A DNA stretch of 64,000 bases from positions 7,759,559 to 7,823,558 of the forward strand of contig NZ_CP089746.1 in the NCBI RefSeq assembly GCF_029541745.1, given 5' to 3'. The position numbers were made by a program, and so were the translations under genes. Below the pieces are notes generated by a model. That model was not told the DNA's origin. It did not search any database and saw nothing but the letters and a program-made list of their open reading frames with translations. Of the stretch, positions 42,980-54,900 are shown in pieces. The stretch's first letter is position 1, and the number at the start of each line of letters is the position of its first letter. The stretch comes from Streptomyces sp. LX-29 (GTDB taxonomy: Bacteria > Actinomycetota > Actinomycetes > Streptomycetales > Streptomycetaceae).

Positions 42980-45900
42980 ATGGCCAACGAGGAAAAGCTG
43001 CGCGACTATCTCAAGCGGGTGACCTCCGACCTTATCCACGTTCGCCGTCGGCTGGAAGAGATCGAATCCGGGGCCGAGCGGGAACCCATCGCCGTGGTGG
43101 GGATGGCGTGTCGGTTCCCGGGCGGGGTGGGGTCCCCGGCCGAGTTCTGGGAGTTGCTGGCGGCAGGCGGGGACGCCGTCTCCGGATTCCCGATGGACCG
43201 GGGCTGGGACATGGCGGCGCTGCACGACCCCGACCCGGACCGGGGGCGGTCGGGGACCACGTACACCCGGCAGGGTGGGTTTCTGTATGACGCGGCGGAG
43301 TTCGATGCGGGGTTCTTCGGGATCTCGCCGCGTGAGGCGTTGGCGATGGATCCGCAGCAGCGGTTGTTGTTGGAGACGTCGTGGGAGGCGTTGGAGGGCG
43401 CGGGGCTGGATCCGGCCGGGCTGCGCGGCAGCCGCACCGGCGTCTTCGCCGGAATGATGCACCACGACTACGCCGCGCGGCTGCTCGACGTCCCCGAGGG
43501 GCTCGAAGGCTTCCTGGGCAACGGCAACGCCGGCAGCGTGCTCTCCGGCCGTGTCGCCTACAGCTTCGGTTTCGAGGGGCCGGCGGTGACGGTGGACACG
43601 GCGTGTTCGTCGTCGTTGGTGGCGTTGCATCTGGCGTGTCAGTCGTTGCGGTCGGGGGAGTGCTCGCTGGCGTTGGCGGGTGGGGTGACGGTGATGTCCA
43701 CGCCCGGGGTGTTCGTGGAGTTCTCCCGGCAGCGCGGGCTCGCGCCCGACGGCCGGTGCAAGCCCTACGCCGCCGGGGCCGACGGCGTCGGCTGGTCGGA
43801 AGGCGTCGGCATGCTGGTGGTCGAGCGGCTGGTGGACGCGCGGCGGTTGGGGCATCGGGTCCTGGCGGTGGTGCGGGGGAGTGCGGTCAATCAGGACGGT
43901 GCGAGTAATGGTCTGACGGCGCCGAACGGTCCGTCGCAGCAGCGGGTGATCCGGCAGGCGTTGGCGAACGCGGGTGTGGTGGCTGCCGAGGTGGATGTGG
44001 TGGAGGGGCACGGGACGGGGACGAGGCTGGGTGATCCGATCGAGGCGCAGGCGATTCTGGCGACCTATGGGCAGGGTCGTTCGGCGGAGAGCCCGTTGTG
44101 GTTGGGGTCGGTGAAGTCGAACATCGGGCATACGCAGGCGGCGGCGGGGGTCGCCGGTGTGATCAAGGTGGTGTTGGCGCTTGGGCATGGGGTGTTGCCA
44201 CGGAGTCTGCATGTCGACGAGCCGACGCCGCATGTCGACTGGTCGACGGGTGAGGTGCGGCTGCTGAGCGAGTCGGTCGCCTGGCCCGGTGCCGAGCGGC
44301 CGCGCCGGGCCGGTGTCTCGTCGTTCGGTGTCAGCGGCACCAACGCCCACGTCATCATCGAACAGCCCCCCGAAGAGGTCGCTCACGAGGCCGCTCACGC
44401 GGACGACGACCCCCCGGAGGCCGAAACGCCGTCTCCCGTGGTGCCGTTCCTGCTCTCCGCACGCTCGGAGGGGGCGCTGCGCGGACAGGCCCGCCGGCTG
44501 CGGGAGTTCCTCACCGACCACCGCGACCTGCCCGCCATCGCCCGCGCCCTCGCCACCGAGCGGTCCACGTTCGAACGCCGGGCCGTGGTCGTCGCCGAGG
44601 ACCACGACGGACTCGAGCGCGCCCTGGACGCCCTCGCCGCCGGCACCCCTGCTCCCGAACTCGTGGAGAGCCAGGCCGAGCCCGGACCCGAAGCGCCCGC
44701 CGTGGCGGTCCTCTTCACCGGCCAGGGGGCGCAGCGCATCGGCATGGGACGCGAGCTGTACCCGGCGTTCCCCGCCTTCGCCGACGCCTTCGACGCCGTG
44801 TGCGCCGAGTACGCCAGGGTGGACGGCCCCGACGTACGGAAGCTCCTCCTCGCGGACGACACGTCCGCTCTCGACGCCGTCGCCTCCGAGGAGTGCGCGC
44901 GCACCGAACTCGCCCAGCCCGCGCTCTTCGCGCTCGAAGTCGCGCTGTACCGGCTGGTGGAGAGCTGCGGGATCACCCCCCGGTATCTGCTCGGGCACTC
45001 CGTGGGAGAGCTGGCCGCCGCACATGTGGCGGGTGTGCTCTCGCTGGCGGACGCGGCGCGCCTGGTGGTGGCCCGCGGCCGGCTGATGCAGGCGCTCCCC
45101 GAGGGTGGGGCGATGGTCGCGGTCGAGGCGTCGGAGGACGAGGCTCGGCTGCTGCTGGCGGAGGCCGATCCGGCCGATGAAGCCGGCCGTCCGCTGAGCG
45201 TCAGGGTGGGGCTGGCCGCGGTGAACGGCCCCCGTTCGGTGGTGCTGTCCGGAGACGAGGACCTCGTGCTGGCGCTGGCCGGACGCTGCGAGGAACGCGG
45301 TCGCCGCACCCGACGGCTGCGGGTCAGCCATGCCTTCCACTCGCCCCGCATGGACGCGATGCTCGAGGACTTCCACCAGGTCGCGGCCTCCGTGACGTAC
45401 CACCCGCCGCGCATCCCGGTCGTCTCGAACGTGACCGGCGCCCCGCTGCCCGCCGAGGAGTTCCGCACTCCGGAGTACTGGGTGCGCCACGCTCGCGCGA
45501 CGGTGCGTTTCGGTGACGGCATGGCGTGGCTGCGCTCCCAGGGGGTGCGTACCTTCCTGGAGCTCGGGCCGGACGGAACGCTGTGCGGCATGGGGCAGGC
45601 CGCTCTCGCCGCCGCGGACGCGCCGGAGTCGGCCGAGGAGGGAGGCCCGGCCGGCGGAGAGACGGTTGCGGGAGCGCGGACCGGGGAGGCGACGGCCCCG
45701 GGTGGGACGGTCGTGGCGGGGGCGGCCCCGGGCGGGACGGTCGTGGTGGGGTCGGCCTCGGGTGTGGCGGCCCCGGGCGGGATGGCCGAAGAGGGGGCTT
45801 CGGAAGCCGAGGATGTCGTCCTGGTGCCGGTCCTGCGCCCCGACCGTGCCGAGTCCCGGGCCTTCGTCACCGCCCTCGCGCGGCTCTTCGTCTCGGGGGT

Positions 45901-48900
45901 GCCGGTCGACTGGGCGGCGGCCATGGGGTGGGTCGTGCCCGGAGTGCGGGGGAGCGTGCCCCTGCCGACGTACGCCTTCGAGCGGGAGCGGTACTGGCTG
46001 GACGCCGGCAGGGGGCACGGGACCGGCGCGTCGGCCGCGGGTGCGAGCGGCGCCGAGGGGCCGCTGTGGGAGGCGGTGGAGCGCGGCGATGTGTCCCGCG
46101 TGAGCGCCCTGCTCGGGGTGGACGAGGGAGCCTCCTTGGACACCCTGGTGCCCGCGCTGGGCTCCTGGTGGCAGGGGTGTCGAGACCGTGGCGTGGTGGA
46201 CCGGTGGCGCTACCGCGAGGTGTGGCGGCCGATAGGCGCCGGAGGCACCGGAGTGCTGACGGGGCGTTGGCTGGTGCTGATCGCGGACGGGGCGGACGGA
46301 GGGCCGGTCGTCGCCGGGCTGGAGCGTGCCGGGGCGCGGGTGACGGCCGTGCCCCTGCTGGAGACGCCCGCCGACCGCGCGGCCCTGGCCGAGCGGCTGA
46401 CCGCCGGACCGGACCTGTCGAGCCCCGACGGCGGGCTCGGCGGGGTGCTGGTGCTGCTCGGCGAGGCCCCGGCCCCCGGGGTGCTCCTTCTGACCACGGC
46501 TCAGGCGCTGGCCGATCTCGACATCACGGCCCGACTCTGGTGCGTCACCAGCGGCGCCGTCTCGGTGGGCGCGGGGGACGAGCCGGTGTCGCCGGGGTCC
46601 GCCCACGCCTGGGGTCTGGGCCGGGTGGTCGGCCTGGAGGCCCCGGAGGCATGGGGCGGGCTGGTGGACCTCCCCGCGGACCCGGCCGCACGCGCGGTAC
46701 GGGGCCTGGTGGCGGCGCTCGGTGGAGGCGAGCGGGAGTCCGCGGTGCGCGCGTCCGGAGTCTACGTACGCCGTCTGGAGCGCGCCCCACTGGGCGAGGC
46801 GCCGCCCGGGCACCCATGGCGACCGCGCGGCACCGTGCTGATCACCGGTGGTACGGGCGGGCTCGGGGCGCACGTGGCCCGGTGGCTGGCGGGTCGCGGC
46901 CCCGTCCATCTGCTGCTGCTGAGTCGGCGCGGCGCGGCCGCCGACGGGGTCGACACGCTCCGGGAGGAACTGACCGGGTTGGGTGCGACGGTGACCGTGA
47001 CGGCCTGCGACGTGGCCGACCGCGCCGCGCTGGCGCAGGCCCTGGCCGGCGTCCCCGAGGACACCCCGCTGACCGCCGTGGTGCACGCGGCCGGCGCTCT
47101 GGACGACGGCGTGGTGGCCACGCTCACCCCCGAGCGGCTGGAGGCGGCGCGGCGGGCCAAGGCCGTCGGGGCCTGGCACCTGCACGAGCTGACGCGTGAC
47201 GCCGACCTGTCGGCCTTCGTGGCGTTCTCCTCGGCGGCCGCCACCTTCGGCTCGGTGGGCCAGGGCGGCTACGCCGCGGCCAACACCGAACTGGAGGCGC
47301 TGATCCGGCATCGGCGCGCCCTGGGACTGCCCGGCCTCGCCGTGGCGTGGGGCGCCTGGGCCGGGCGCGGCATGGCGGACGCGGCCGTCGGCACCGACAC
47401 CGACACTGGCACTGGCACCAACACCGGCACTGGCACCGACACCGGCACCGACACCAGCACCGACGCGGACCGCCTGCGCCGCCGCGGCATGGCGGCCATG
47501 GACCCCCGGCTGGCGCTGGAGGCGCTGAGCCGTGCGCTGGACCACGACGAGACCTGTGTGACCGTCGCGGACATCGACTGGCGGGCCTTCGTCGAGCACG
47601 CGTCCGCCGCCGGCCCCGACCCGCTGATCGGCGGCATCCCCGAGGCGCGGGCGGCCTGGGAGGCCGCGGGGGCCGGCTCGGGCGAGCCCGCCGGGTCGCT
47701 ACGGGGGCGGCTGGCCGGGCTGGAACCGGCCGCGCAGCGGCGCGCGCTGGTGGAGCTGGTCCGCGCCCAGGTCGCCGCCGTCCTCGGCCATGGCACGGCC
47801 GCCGCGGTCCCGCCCGAGCGGGCCTTCCGGGAGTTGGGCTTCGATTCGCTGACCGCCGTGGAGCTGCGCAACCGGCTGAACCTCACGACCGGGCTGCGGC
47901 TGCCCGCCACCGCGGTGTTCGACCACCCCCACCCCACCGCGCTCGCCCACCACGCGTGGGAACGGCTCTTCGGCGCCGCCCCGGCCGCCGCCGCGCCCCC
48001 GACCGCCGAGCACCGGCCGGCGGTGACGGACGAGCCGATCGCCGTGGTGGGGATGGCGTGTCGGTTCCCGGGCGGGGTGGGGTCCCCGGCCGAGTTCTGG
48101 GAGTTGCTGGCGGCGGGCGGGGACGCCATCGCGGGTCTCCCCGTCGACCGCGGCTGGGACGTCGAAGCGCTCTACGACCCGGACCCCGAACGGCCCGGCA
48201 CCACGTACACCCGGCAGGGTGGGTTTCTGTATGACGCGGCGGAGTTCGATGCGGGGTTCTTCGGGATCTCGCCGCGTGAGGCGTTGGCGATGGATCCGCA
48301 GCAGCGGTTGTTGTTGGAGACGTCGTGGGAGGCGTTGGAGGGCGCGGGGCTGGATCCGGCCGGGCTGCGCGGCAGCCGCACCGGCGTCTTCGCCGGAATG
48401 ATGCACCACGACTACGCCGCGCGGCTGCTCGACGTCCCCGAGGGGCTCGAAGGCTTCCTGGGCAACGGCAACGCCGGCAGCGTGCTCTCCGGCCGTGTCG
48501 CCTACAGCTTCGGTTTCGAGGGGCCGGCGGTGACGGTGGACACGGCGTGTTCGTCGTCGTTGGTGGCGTTGCATCTGGCGTGTCAGTCGTTGCGGTCGGG
48601 GGAGTGCTCGCTGGCGTTGGCGGGTGGGGTGACGGTGATGTCCACGCCCGGGGTGTTCGTGGAGTTCTCCCGGCAGCGCGGGCTCGCGCCCGACGGCCGG
48701 TGCAAGCCCTACGCCGCCGGGGCCGACGGCGTCGGCTGGTCGGAAGGCGTCGGCATGCTGGTGGTCGAGCGGCTGGTGGACGCGCGGCGGTTGGGGCATC
48801 GGGTCCTGGCGGTGGTGCGGGGGAGTGCGGTCAATCAGGACGGTGCGAGTAATGGTCTGACGGCGCCGAACGGTCCGTCGCAGCAGCGGGTGATCCGGCA

Positions 48901-51900
48901 GGCGTTGGCGAACGCGGGTGTGGTGGCTGCCGAGGTGGATGTGGTGGAGGGGCACGGGACGGGGACGAGGCTGGGTGATCCGATCGAGGCGCAGGCGATT
49001 CTGGCGACCTATGGGCAGGGTCGTTCGGCGGAGAGCCCGTTGTGGTTGGGGTCGGTGAAGTCGAACATCGGGCATACGCAGGCGGCGGCGGGGGTCGCCG
49101 GTGTGATCAAGGTGGTGTTGGCGCTTGGGCATGGGGTGTTGCCACGGAGTCTGCATGTCGACGAGCCGACGCCGCATGTCGACTGGTCGACGGGTGAGGT
49201 GCGGCTGCTGAGCGAGTCGGTCGCCTGGCCCGGTGCCGAGCGGCCACGCCGGGCCGGTGTCTCGTCGTTCGGTGTCAGCGGCACCAACGCCCACGTCATC
49301 ATCGAACAGCCCCCCGAAGAGGTCGCTCACGAGGCCGCTCACGCGGACGACGACCCCCCGGAGGCCGAAACGCCGTCTCCCGTGGTGCCGTTCGTGCTCT
49401 CCGCACGCTCGGAGGGGGCGCTGCGCGGACAGGCCCGGCGGCTGCGGGAGTTCCTCACCGACCACCGCGACCTGCCCGCCATCGCCCGCGCCCTCGCCAC
49501 CGAGCGGTCCACGTTCGAACGCCGGGCCGTGGTCGTCGCCGAGGACCACGACGGACTCGAGCGCGCCCTGGACGCCCTCGCCGCCGGTACCCCGGCCGCG
49601 GGGCTGGTCGAAGGGGACTCGCCGGCACCCGCCCAGGGTCGGGTCGCGATGCTCTTCGGGGGCCAGGGCACCCAGTGGGACGGCATGGCCGCGCGGCTCC
49701 TGGACACCGCACCGGCCTTCGCCGAGGAGATGGCGGCCTGCGCCGAGGCCCTCGCACCCCATGTGGACTGGTCCCTCGTCGACGTGCTGCGCGGCGCACC
49801 GGACGCCCCGCCGCTCGACCGCGTCGACGTCGTCCAGCCGGTGCTCTTCGCCGTCATGGTGTCGCTGGCCGCGCTCTGGCGGTCCTACGGGGTACGGCCC
49901 GACGCGGTGGCCGGTCACTCCCAGGGCGAGATCGCCGCCGCGTACGTCGCCGGCGCGCTGTCGCTGGAGGACGCAGCGCGGATCGCCGCGCTGCGCAGCC
50001 GGGCGCTGGCCACACTGGCCGGGCAGGGCGCGATGCTCTCCGTCGGCATGCCCGCCCCCGAACTGGAGCCGCGCCTGGCGCCGTGGGGCGAGCGGCTGTC
50101 CCTCGCGGCCGTCAACGGCGCGGGCTCCGCGGTGGTCTCCGGAACCCCGGAGGCCGTCGACGCCCTGCTGGCCGAGCTGTCCGCGCGGGACGTGCCGGTC
50201 CGTAGGCTCAAGGTGGACTGGGCCTCGCACTCCCCGCAGGTCGAGGCCATCCGCGAGCGCCTGCTCGACCTGCTCGCCCCGATCCGCCCGCGGACCGGAG
50301 ACGTGCCGCTGTACTCCACCGTCAGCGGCGAACGACTGGACGGCAGCACGCTCGACGCCGAGTACTGGTACCGCAATCTGCGCCAGGTGGTGCGGTTCCA
50401 AGACGCCACCCGCGCACTCGTCGCCGACGGCCACACGGTGTTCATCGAGGCCGGACCGCACCCGGCCGTCGCGGTGGGGGTCCAGGAGACGCTGGACGAC
50501 CTGGGCGCCGCCGACGCCGTGGTGCTCGGCACGCTGCGCCGCGGCGAGGGAGGGATGAGCCGCTTCCTGACCTCCGTGGCACGGTACTTCGTCGCCGGCG
50601 GCCGGGTCGACTGGTCCCCGGCCGTGGGCCGGCGGGCGCGCGGCCGCGACGGCGTGCCCCTTCCGACGTACGCGTTCGAACGGAAGCGGTACTGGCTGGA
50701 GCGCCGGCCCGACGCGGCGGCGGACACCGCTCCCGGCCGGGGCGTCCACGACGGCCCGCTGTGGGCCGCGGTGCGACGCGGCGACGTGGCGGGCGTGGGT
50801 GCGCTCCTCGGCGTCGACGCGGGCGCCCCGCTGAGCGCGCTGGTTCCCGCCCTGGAGGAGTGGCGCCGGCGGAGCCACGACCGCGAGGTGATCGACAACT
50901 GGCGCTATCGCGAGGTCTGGCGGCCGACCGACGGCCTCCCCACCGGGACGCACCGCGGCGGCTGGCTGGTGGTGGAGGCAGGAGAGGCGCCGCCCGCCGT
51001 CGCCGAGGGGCTGGAGCGTGCCGGGGTGAGGCTGGCCCGGGCACGGCTCGACGACGACGGCGCGGACCCCGCGGCCCTGGCGGAGCGGCTGGCGGCCGGG
51101 CTGGGACCCGAACCGGATGTCGAACGGGTGCTGCTGGCGGTCGGTGACGGAAAGGTCGCCGCCCTGCTGCCACGGCTCACCGAGGCGCTCACACGGCTGC
51201 CGGTGGACGCCCCGCTGTGGTGTCTGACCAGCGGAGCCGTCTGCGTCGGCGGCGACGAACCGGTGTCGCCGGGGCTCGGCCGGGTGTGGGGCGCGGGCCG
51301 CCGGGCCGCGCTGGAGACGCCGGAGGTCTGGGGCGGCCTGGTCGACGTGCCGGCCGCGCTGGACCGCAGGGCCGTCGCGCGGTTGATCGGCGTGGTGCGC
51401 GGCACCGAGCCGGAATGCGCCGTCCGTACGGCGGGTGTCTTCGTACGCCGCCTGGTGCGGGCCCCCTTGGGCGGGGCGGCCCCGGAGCGACCGTGGCGGC
51501 CGCGCGGCACCGTCCTCGTCACCGGCGGCGCCGACGGCTTGGGCGCCCACACCGCCCGCTGGCTCGCCGCGCGCGGTGCCGAGCACCTCCTCCTCGTCGA
51601 CACCCGCGGCACCGGGCCCGGGGCCACCGACGAACTCCTCGACGAACTGGCCGGGACGGGAGCCCGGGTGACCGCCGTGACCTGTGCCACCATCGACCGC
51701 GAGGTGCTGTCGGCACTGGTGGCTGGCGTTCCCGCGGCGTATCCGCTGCGCGCCGTCGTGCACACGGCCACGACGCCCGAAGACGGCGGCGCCGCGACGG
51801 CACGCCAGCTGCACGAACTGACCCGAGGTGCCGACCTCGACGCCTTCGTCCTCTTCACCTCGGTCGCCCCGCTGCTCGGCGCCGCGGGCGACAGCGGACA

Positions 51901-54900
51901 CGCCGAAGCGGAGGCGCTGGTGCGCCACCGGCGCGGGCTGGGCCTGCCGGGCCTCTCGGTGGCGTGGGGCGCCTGGGGCGCCTGGGACGACGTTCCCGGC
52001 GGTTTCTGCGACGACGCCGGCCTCGACCGCGCTCGCCCCGTCGACGACGCTCGACCCGTCGACGACACCCGGCCCGTCGACGGCGCCCCGACGGCAGGAG
52101 ATCCGGCGGACGACGGTGACACGCCGGGACGAGCCACCGTACGTGACGACGGCCGTGACCCCGCCGACCTCGCGGATCCGGCCGACACCGCCGCCGAGTC
52201 CGTCGAGTCCGGGGAAATCGTAGAGTCCGTCGCGTCTGCCAAGTCTGCCGAAACCGTCGAGTCCGTCGGGTCGGCCGACTCCGTCGAAAAGGCCGGCGCG
52301 GCGGCGGGCGTCGAGGCGGCGCCGCGGTCGCGGCGCCACGCCCTGCCGCCCATGAGCCCCCGCCTGGCCCTGGAGGCGCTGGCGCAGGCCCTGGACCACG
52401 GGGAGACGTGTCTGACCGTGGCCGACATCGACTGGCGACGCCTGGCGGAGACGGCGACCGGGGGCCTCGCCCCCCTCGTCGGCGAGATCCCCGAGGCGCG
52501 GGCGGCCTGGGAGGCCGCCGGCGGCGGTGCCGACGCGCCCGGCGGACCGCTCCGCGGGCGGCTCGCCGGGCTGGAACCGGCCGAGCGGCGGAAGGCGTTG
52601 GTGGAGCTGGTCCGCACGCACGCGGCCGCCGTCCTCGGCCACGACACCGCCACGGCGGTGCCACCCGAGCGGGCCTTCCGCGACCTGGGCTTCGACTCGC
52701 TGACCGCCGTGGAACTACGCAACCGGCTGAACGGCGCCACCGGACTGACGCTGCCCGCCACCGTCGTCTTCGACTACCCCAACCCCGCCGTACTCGCCGG
52801 GCGCGTCCGGCGGCTGCTGTTCGCCGAGGACGCCGCGGACGCCGAGGACGCCGCGGACGCCGCGGCCGACGCCGCCGCGCCGAGGATCCGCGAGACGGTG
52901 GGGGCGGACGAGCCGATCGCCGTCGTCGGCATGGCCTGCCGCTTCCCCGGCGGGGTCCGGTCCGCCGAGGAGTTCTGGGAACTACTGACCGCGGGGCGGG
53001 ACGCGATCGCCGACTTCCCCGTCGACCGGGGCTGGAACCTGGAGTCGCTCTACGACCCGGACCCGGACCGCCCCGGCACCTCGTACGCGCGCCAGGGAGG
53101 CTTCCTCCACGACGCGGCGGACTTCGACGCCGGGTTCTTCGGGATCAGCCCGCGGGAGGCCCTGGCCATGGACCCGCAGCAGCGGCTGCTCCTGGAGACG
53201 TCCTGGGAGGCGCTGGAGCGGGCCGGCATCGACCCCGGGTCGCTGCGCGGCAGCCGCACCGGAGTCTTCGCCGGGCTCGCCCTCCAGGACTACACGGAGG
53301 TGGTGCGGCAGGGCGGACAGGAGCTCGAAGGCTACGCACTGACCGGCGTCTCGGGCAGTGTGCTCTCCGGCCGCCTCGCCTACACCTTCGGGTTCGAAGG
53401 ACCCGCCGTGACGGTGGACACGGCCTGCTCGTCGTCGCTGGTGGCGTTGCACCTCGCCGGCCAGTCGCTGCGGTCGGGGGAGTGCTCGCTGGCCCTGGCG
53501 GGCGGCGCGACGGTGATGTCCACACCGGCCGCGTTCGTGGAGTTCTCCCGACAGCGCGGACTCGCCGCCGACGGCCGGTGCAAGGCGTACGCGGCCGGGG
53601 CCGACGGCGTCGGCTGGTCCGAGGGCGTGGGCGTCCTCCTGCTGGAGCGCCTCTCCGACGCGCGACGCCTGGGCCACCGGGTGCTCGCCGTGGTCCGCGG
53701 CAGCGCGGTGAACCAGGACGGGGCGAGCAACGGGCTCACCGCGCCCAACGGCCCCGCTCAGCAACGGGTGATCCGCCAGGCGCTGACCAACTCCGGCGTC
53801 ACCGCCGCCGAGATCGACGCGGTGGAGGGGCACGGCACCGGGACCACGCTCGGCGACCCGATCGAGGCGCAGGCGATCCTCGCCACCTACGGACAGGGCC
53901 GTGCGGCGGACAGCCCGCTGTGGCTGGGCTCGGTGAAGTCCAACATCGGGCACACCCAGGCGGCGGCCGGAGTCGCCGGCGTGATCAAGATGGTGCTTGC
54001 CCTCCGCCACGAGCTGTTGCCGCGGAGCCTGTACGCCGCCGACCCCTCACCCCACGTGGACTGGTCCACCGGCCGGGTCCGGCTGCTCGACGAGCCCGTC
54101 CCCTGGCCGCGGAACGGGCACCCGCGGCGCGCGGGCGTCTCCTCCTTCGGCGTCAGCGGCACCAACGCCCACGTCATCCTCGAACAGGCCCCCGAAGAGC
54201 CGACCGTGGGCTTCGGGGAGGCCCCCGAGCGGGGCCGGGCGCCCGAAGAGCCGATCGGGGCCTCGGTGGAGTCGACCGTGGGCTCCGGGGCGTCGACCGT
54301 GGCCTCCACGGAGACGACCGTGGGGGCCGAACGTCCGACCGCGGTGCCGCCCCCGCTGGTCCCGTGTGAGGTCTCCGCCCGCTCCGCGAGCGCGCTGCGC
54401 GGGCAGGCACGCAGGCTGCGAGAGCTGGTCGCCGGCGACCAGCCCCTGGAACTCGTGGACGTCGCACGGGCCCTGGTCACCGAACGCTCCGCCTTCGAAC
54501 GCCGTGCCGTGATCCTCGCCGAGGACCGCGAGGCGCTGGTCCGCGGCCTGGACGCCCTGGCCGAGGGCGCCCCGGCCCCCGATCTGGTCGAAGGAGACGG
54601 GCCCGCCACCCCCGAGGGCGCTTGCGCGCTGCTCTTCGCGGGCCAGGGAACCCAGCGCGCCGGCATGGGCCGCGAACTGTACGCCGCGTTCCCGGCATAC
54701 GCCCGGGCGCTGGACGCCGTGCTCGCCGCCCTGGACGACCACCTGGACCGACCGCTGCGCCCGTTGATCCTCGCCGCGTCCGGCACCGAGGAGGCCGGCC
54801 TCCTGGACCACACCCGCTACACCCAACCGGCGTTGTTCGCCGTCGAAGTGGCGCTCTTCCGGCTGCTGGAGTCCTTCGGCGTCCGCCCTGACTTCCTCAT

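Larger units (their letters stand above)
43085..47960 (+). other. PKS module 4 (KS-AT-KR-ACP), malonyl
   Basis: KS Cys is at 43604. The AT has GHSVGE (Ser 44999) and HAFHS (malonyl). KR Tyr is at 47270 in GYAAANT with ALDD (B-type). ACP Ser is at 47846. There is no DH, so a hydroxyl is predicted. A 30-bp repeat (45694-45780) expands the AT C-terminus and a Thr/Asp/Gly tract (47391-47462) follows the KR. Confidence 0.9.
48031..52810 (+). other. PKS module 5 (KS-AT-dead KR-ACP), methylmalonyl
   Basis: KS Cys is at 48548. The AT has GHSQGE (Ser 49919) but WASH in place of YASH; methylmalonyl is still the best call. The KR keeps the Rossmann glycines (TGGADGLGA), but the catalytic Tyr is His (51899-51901, GHAEAEA instead of NYAAANA), the following Asn is Glu, and about 20 residues with the usual LDD motif and Lys are deleted. 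The KR is therefore inactive and a ketone should remain. ACP Ser is at 52697. Confidence 0.9.
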
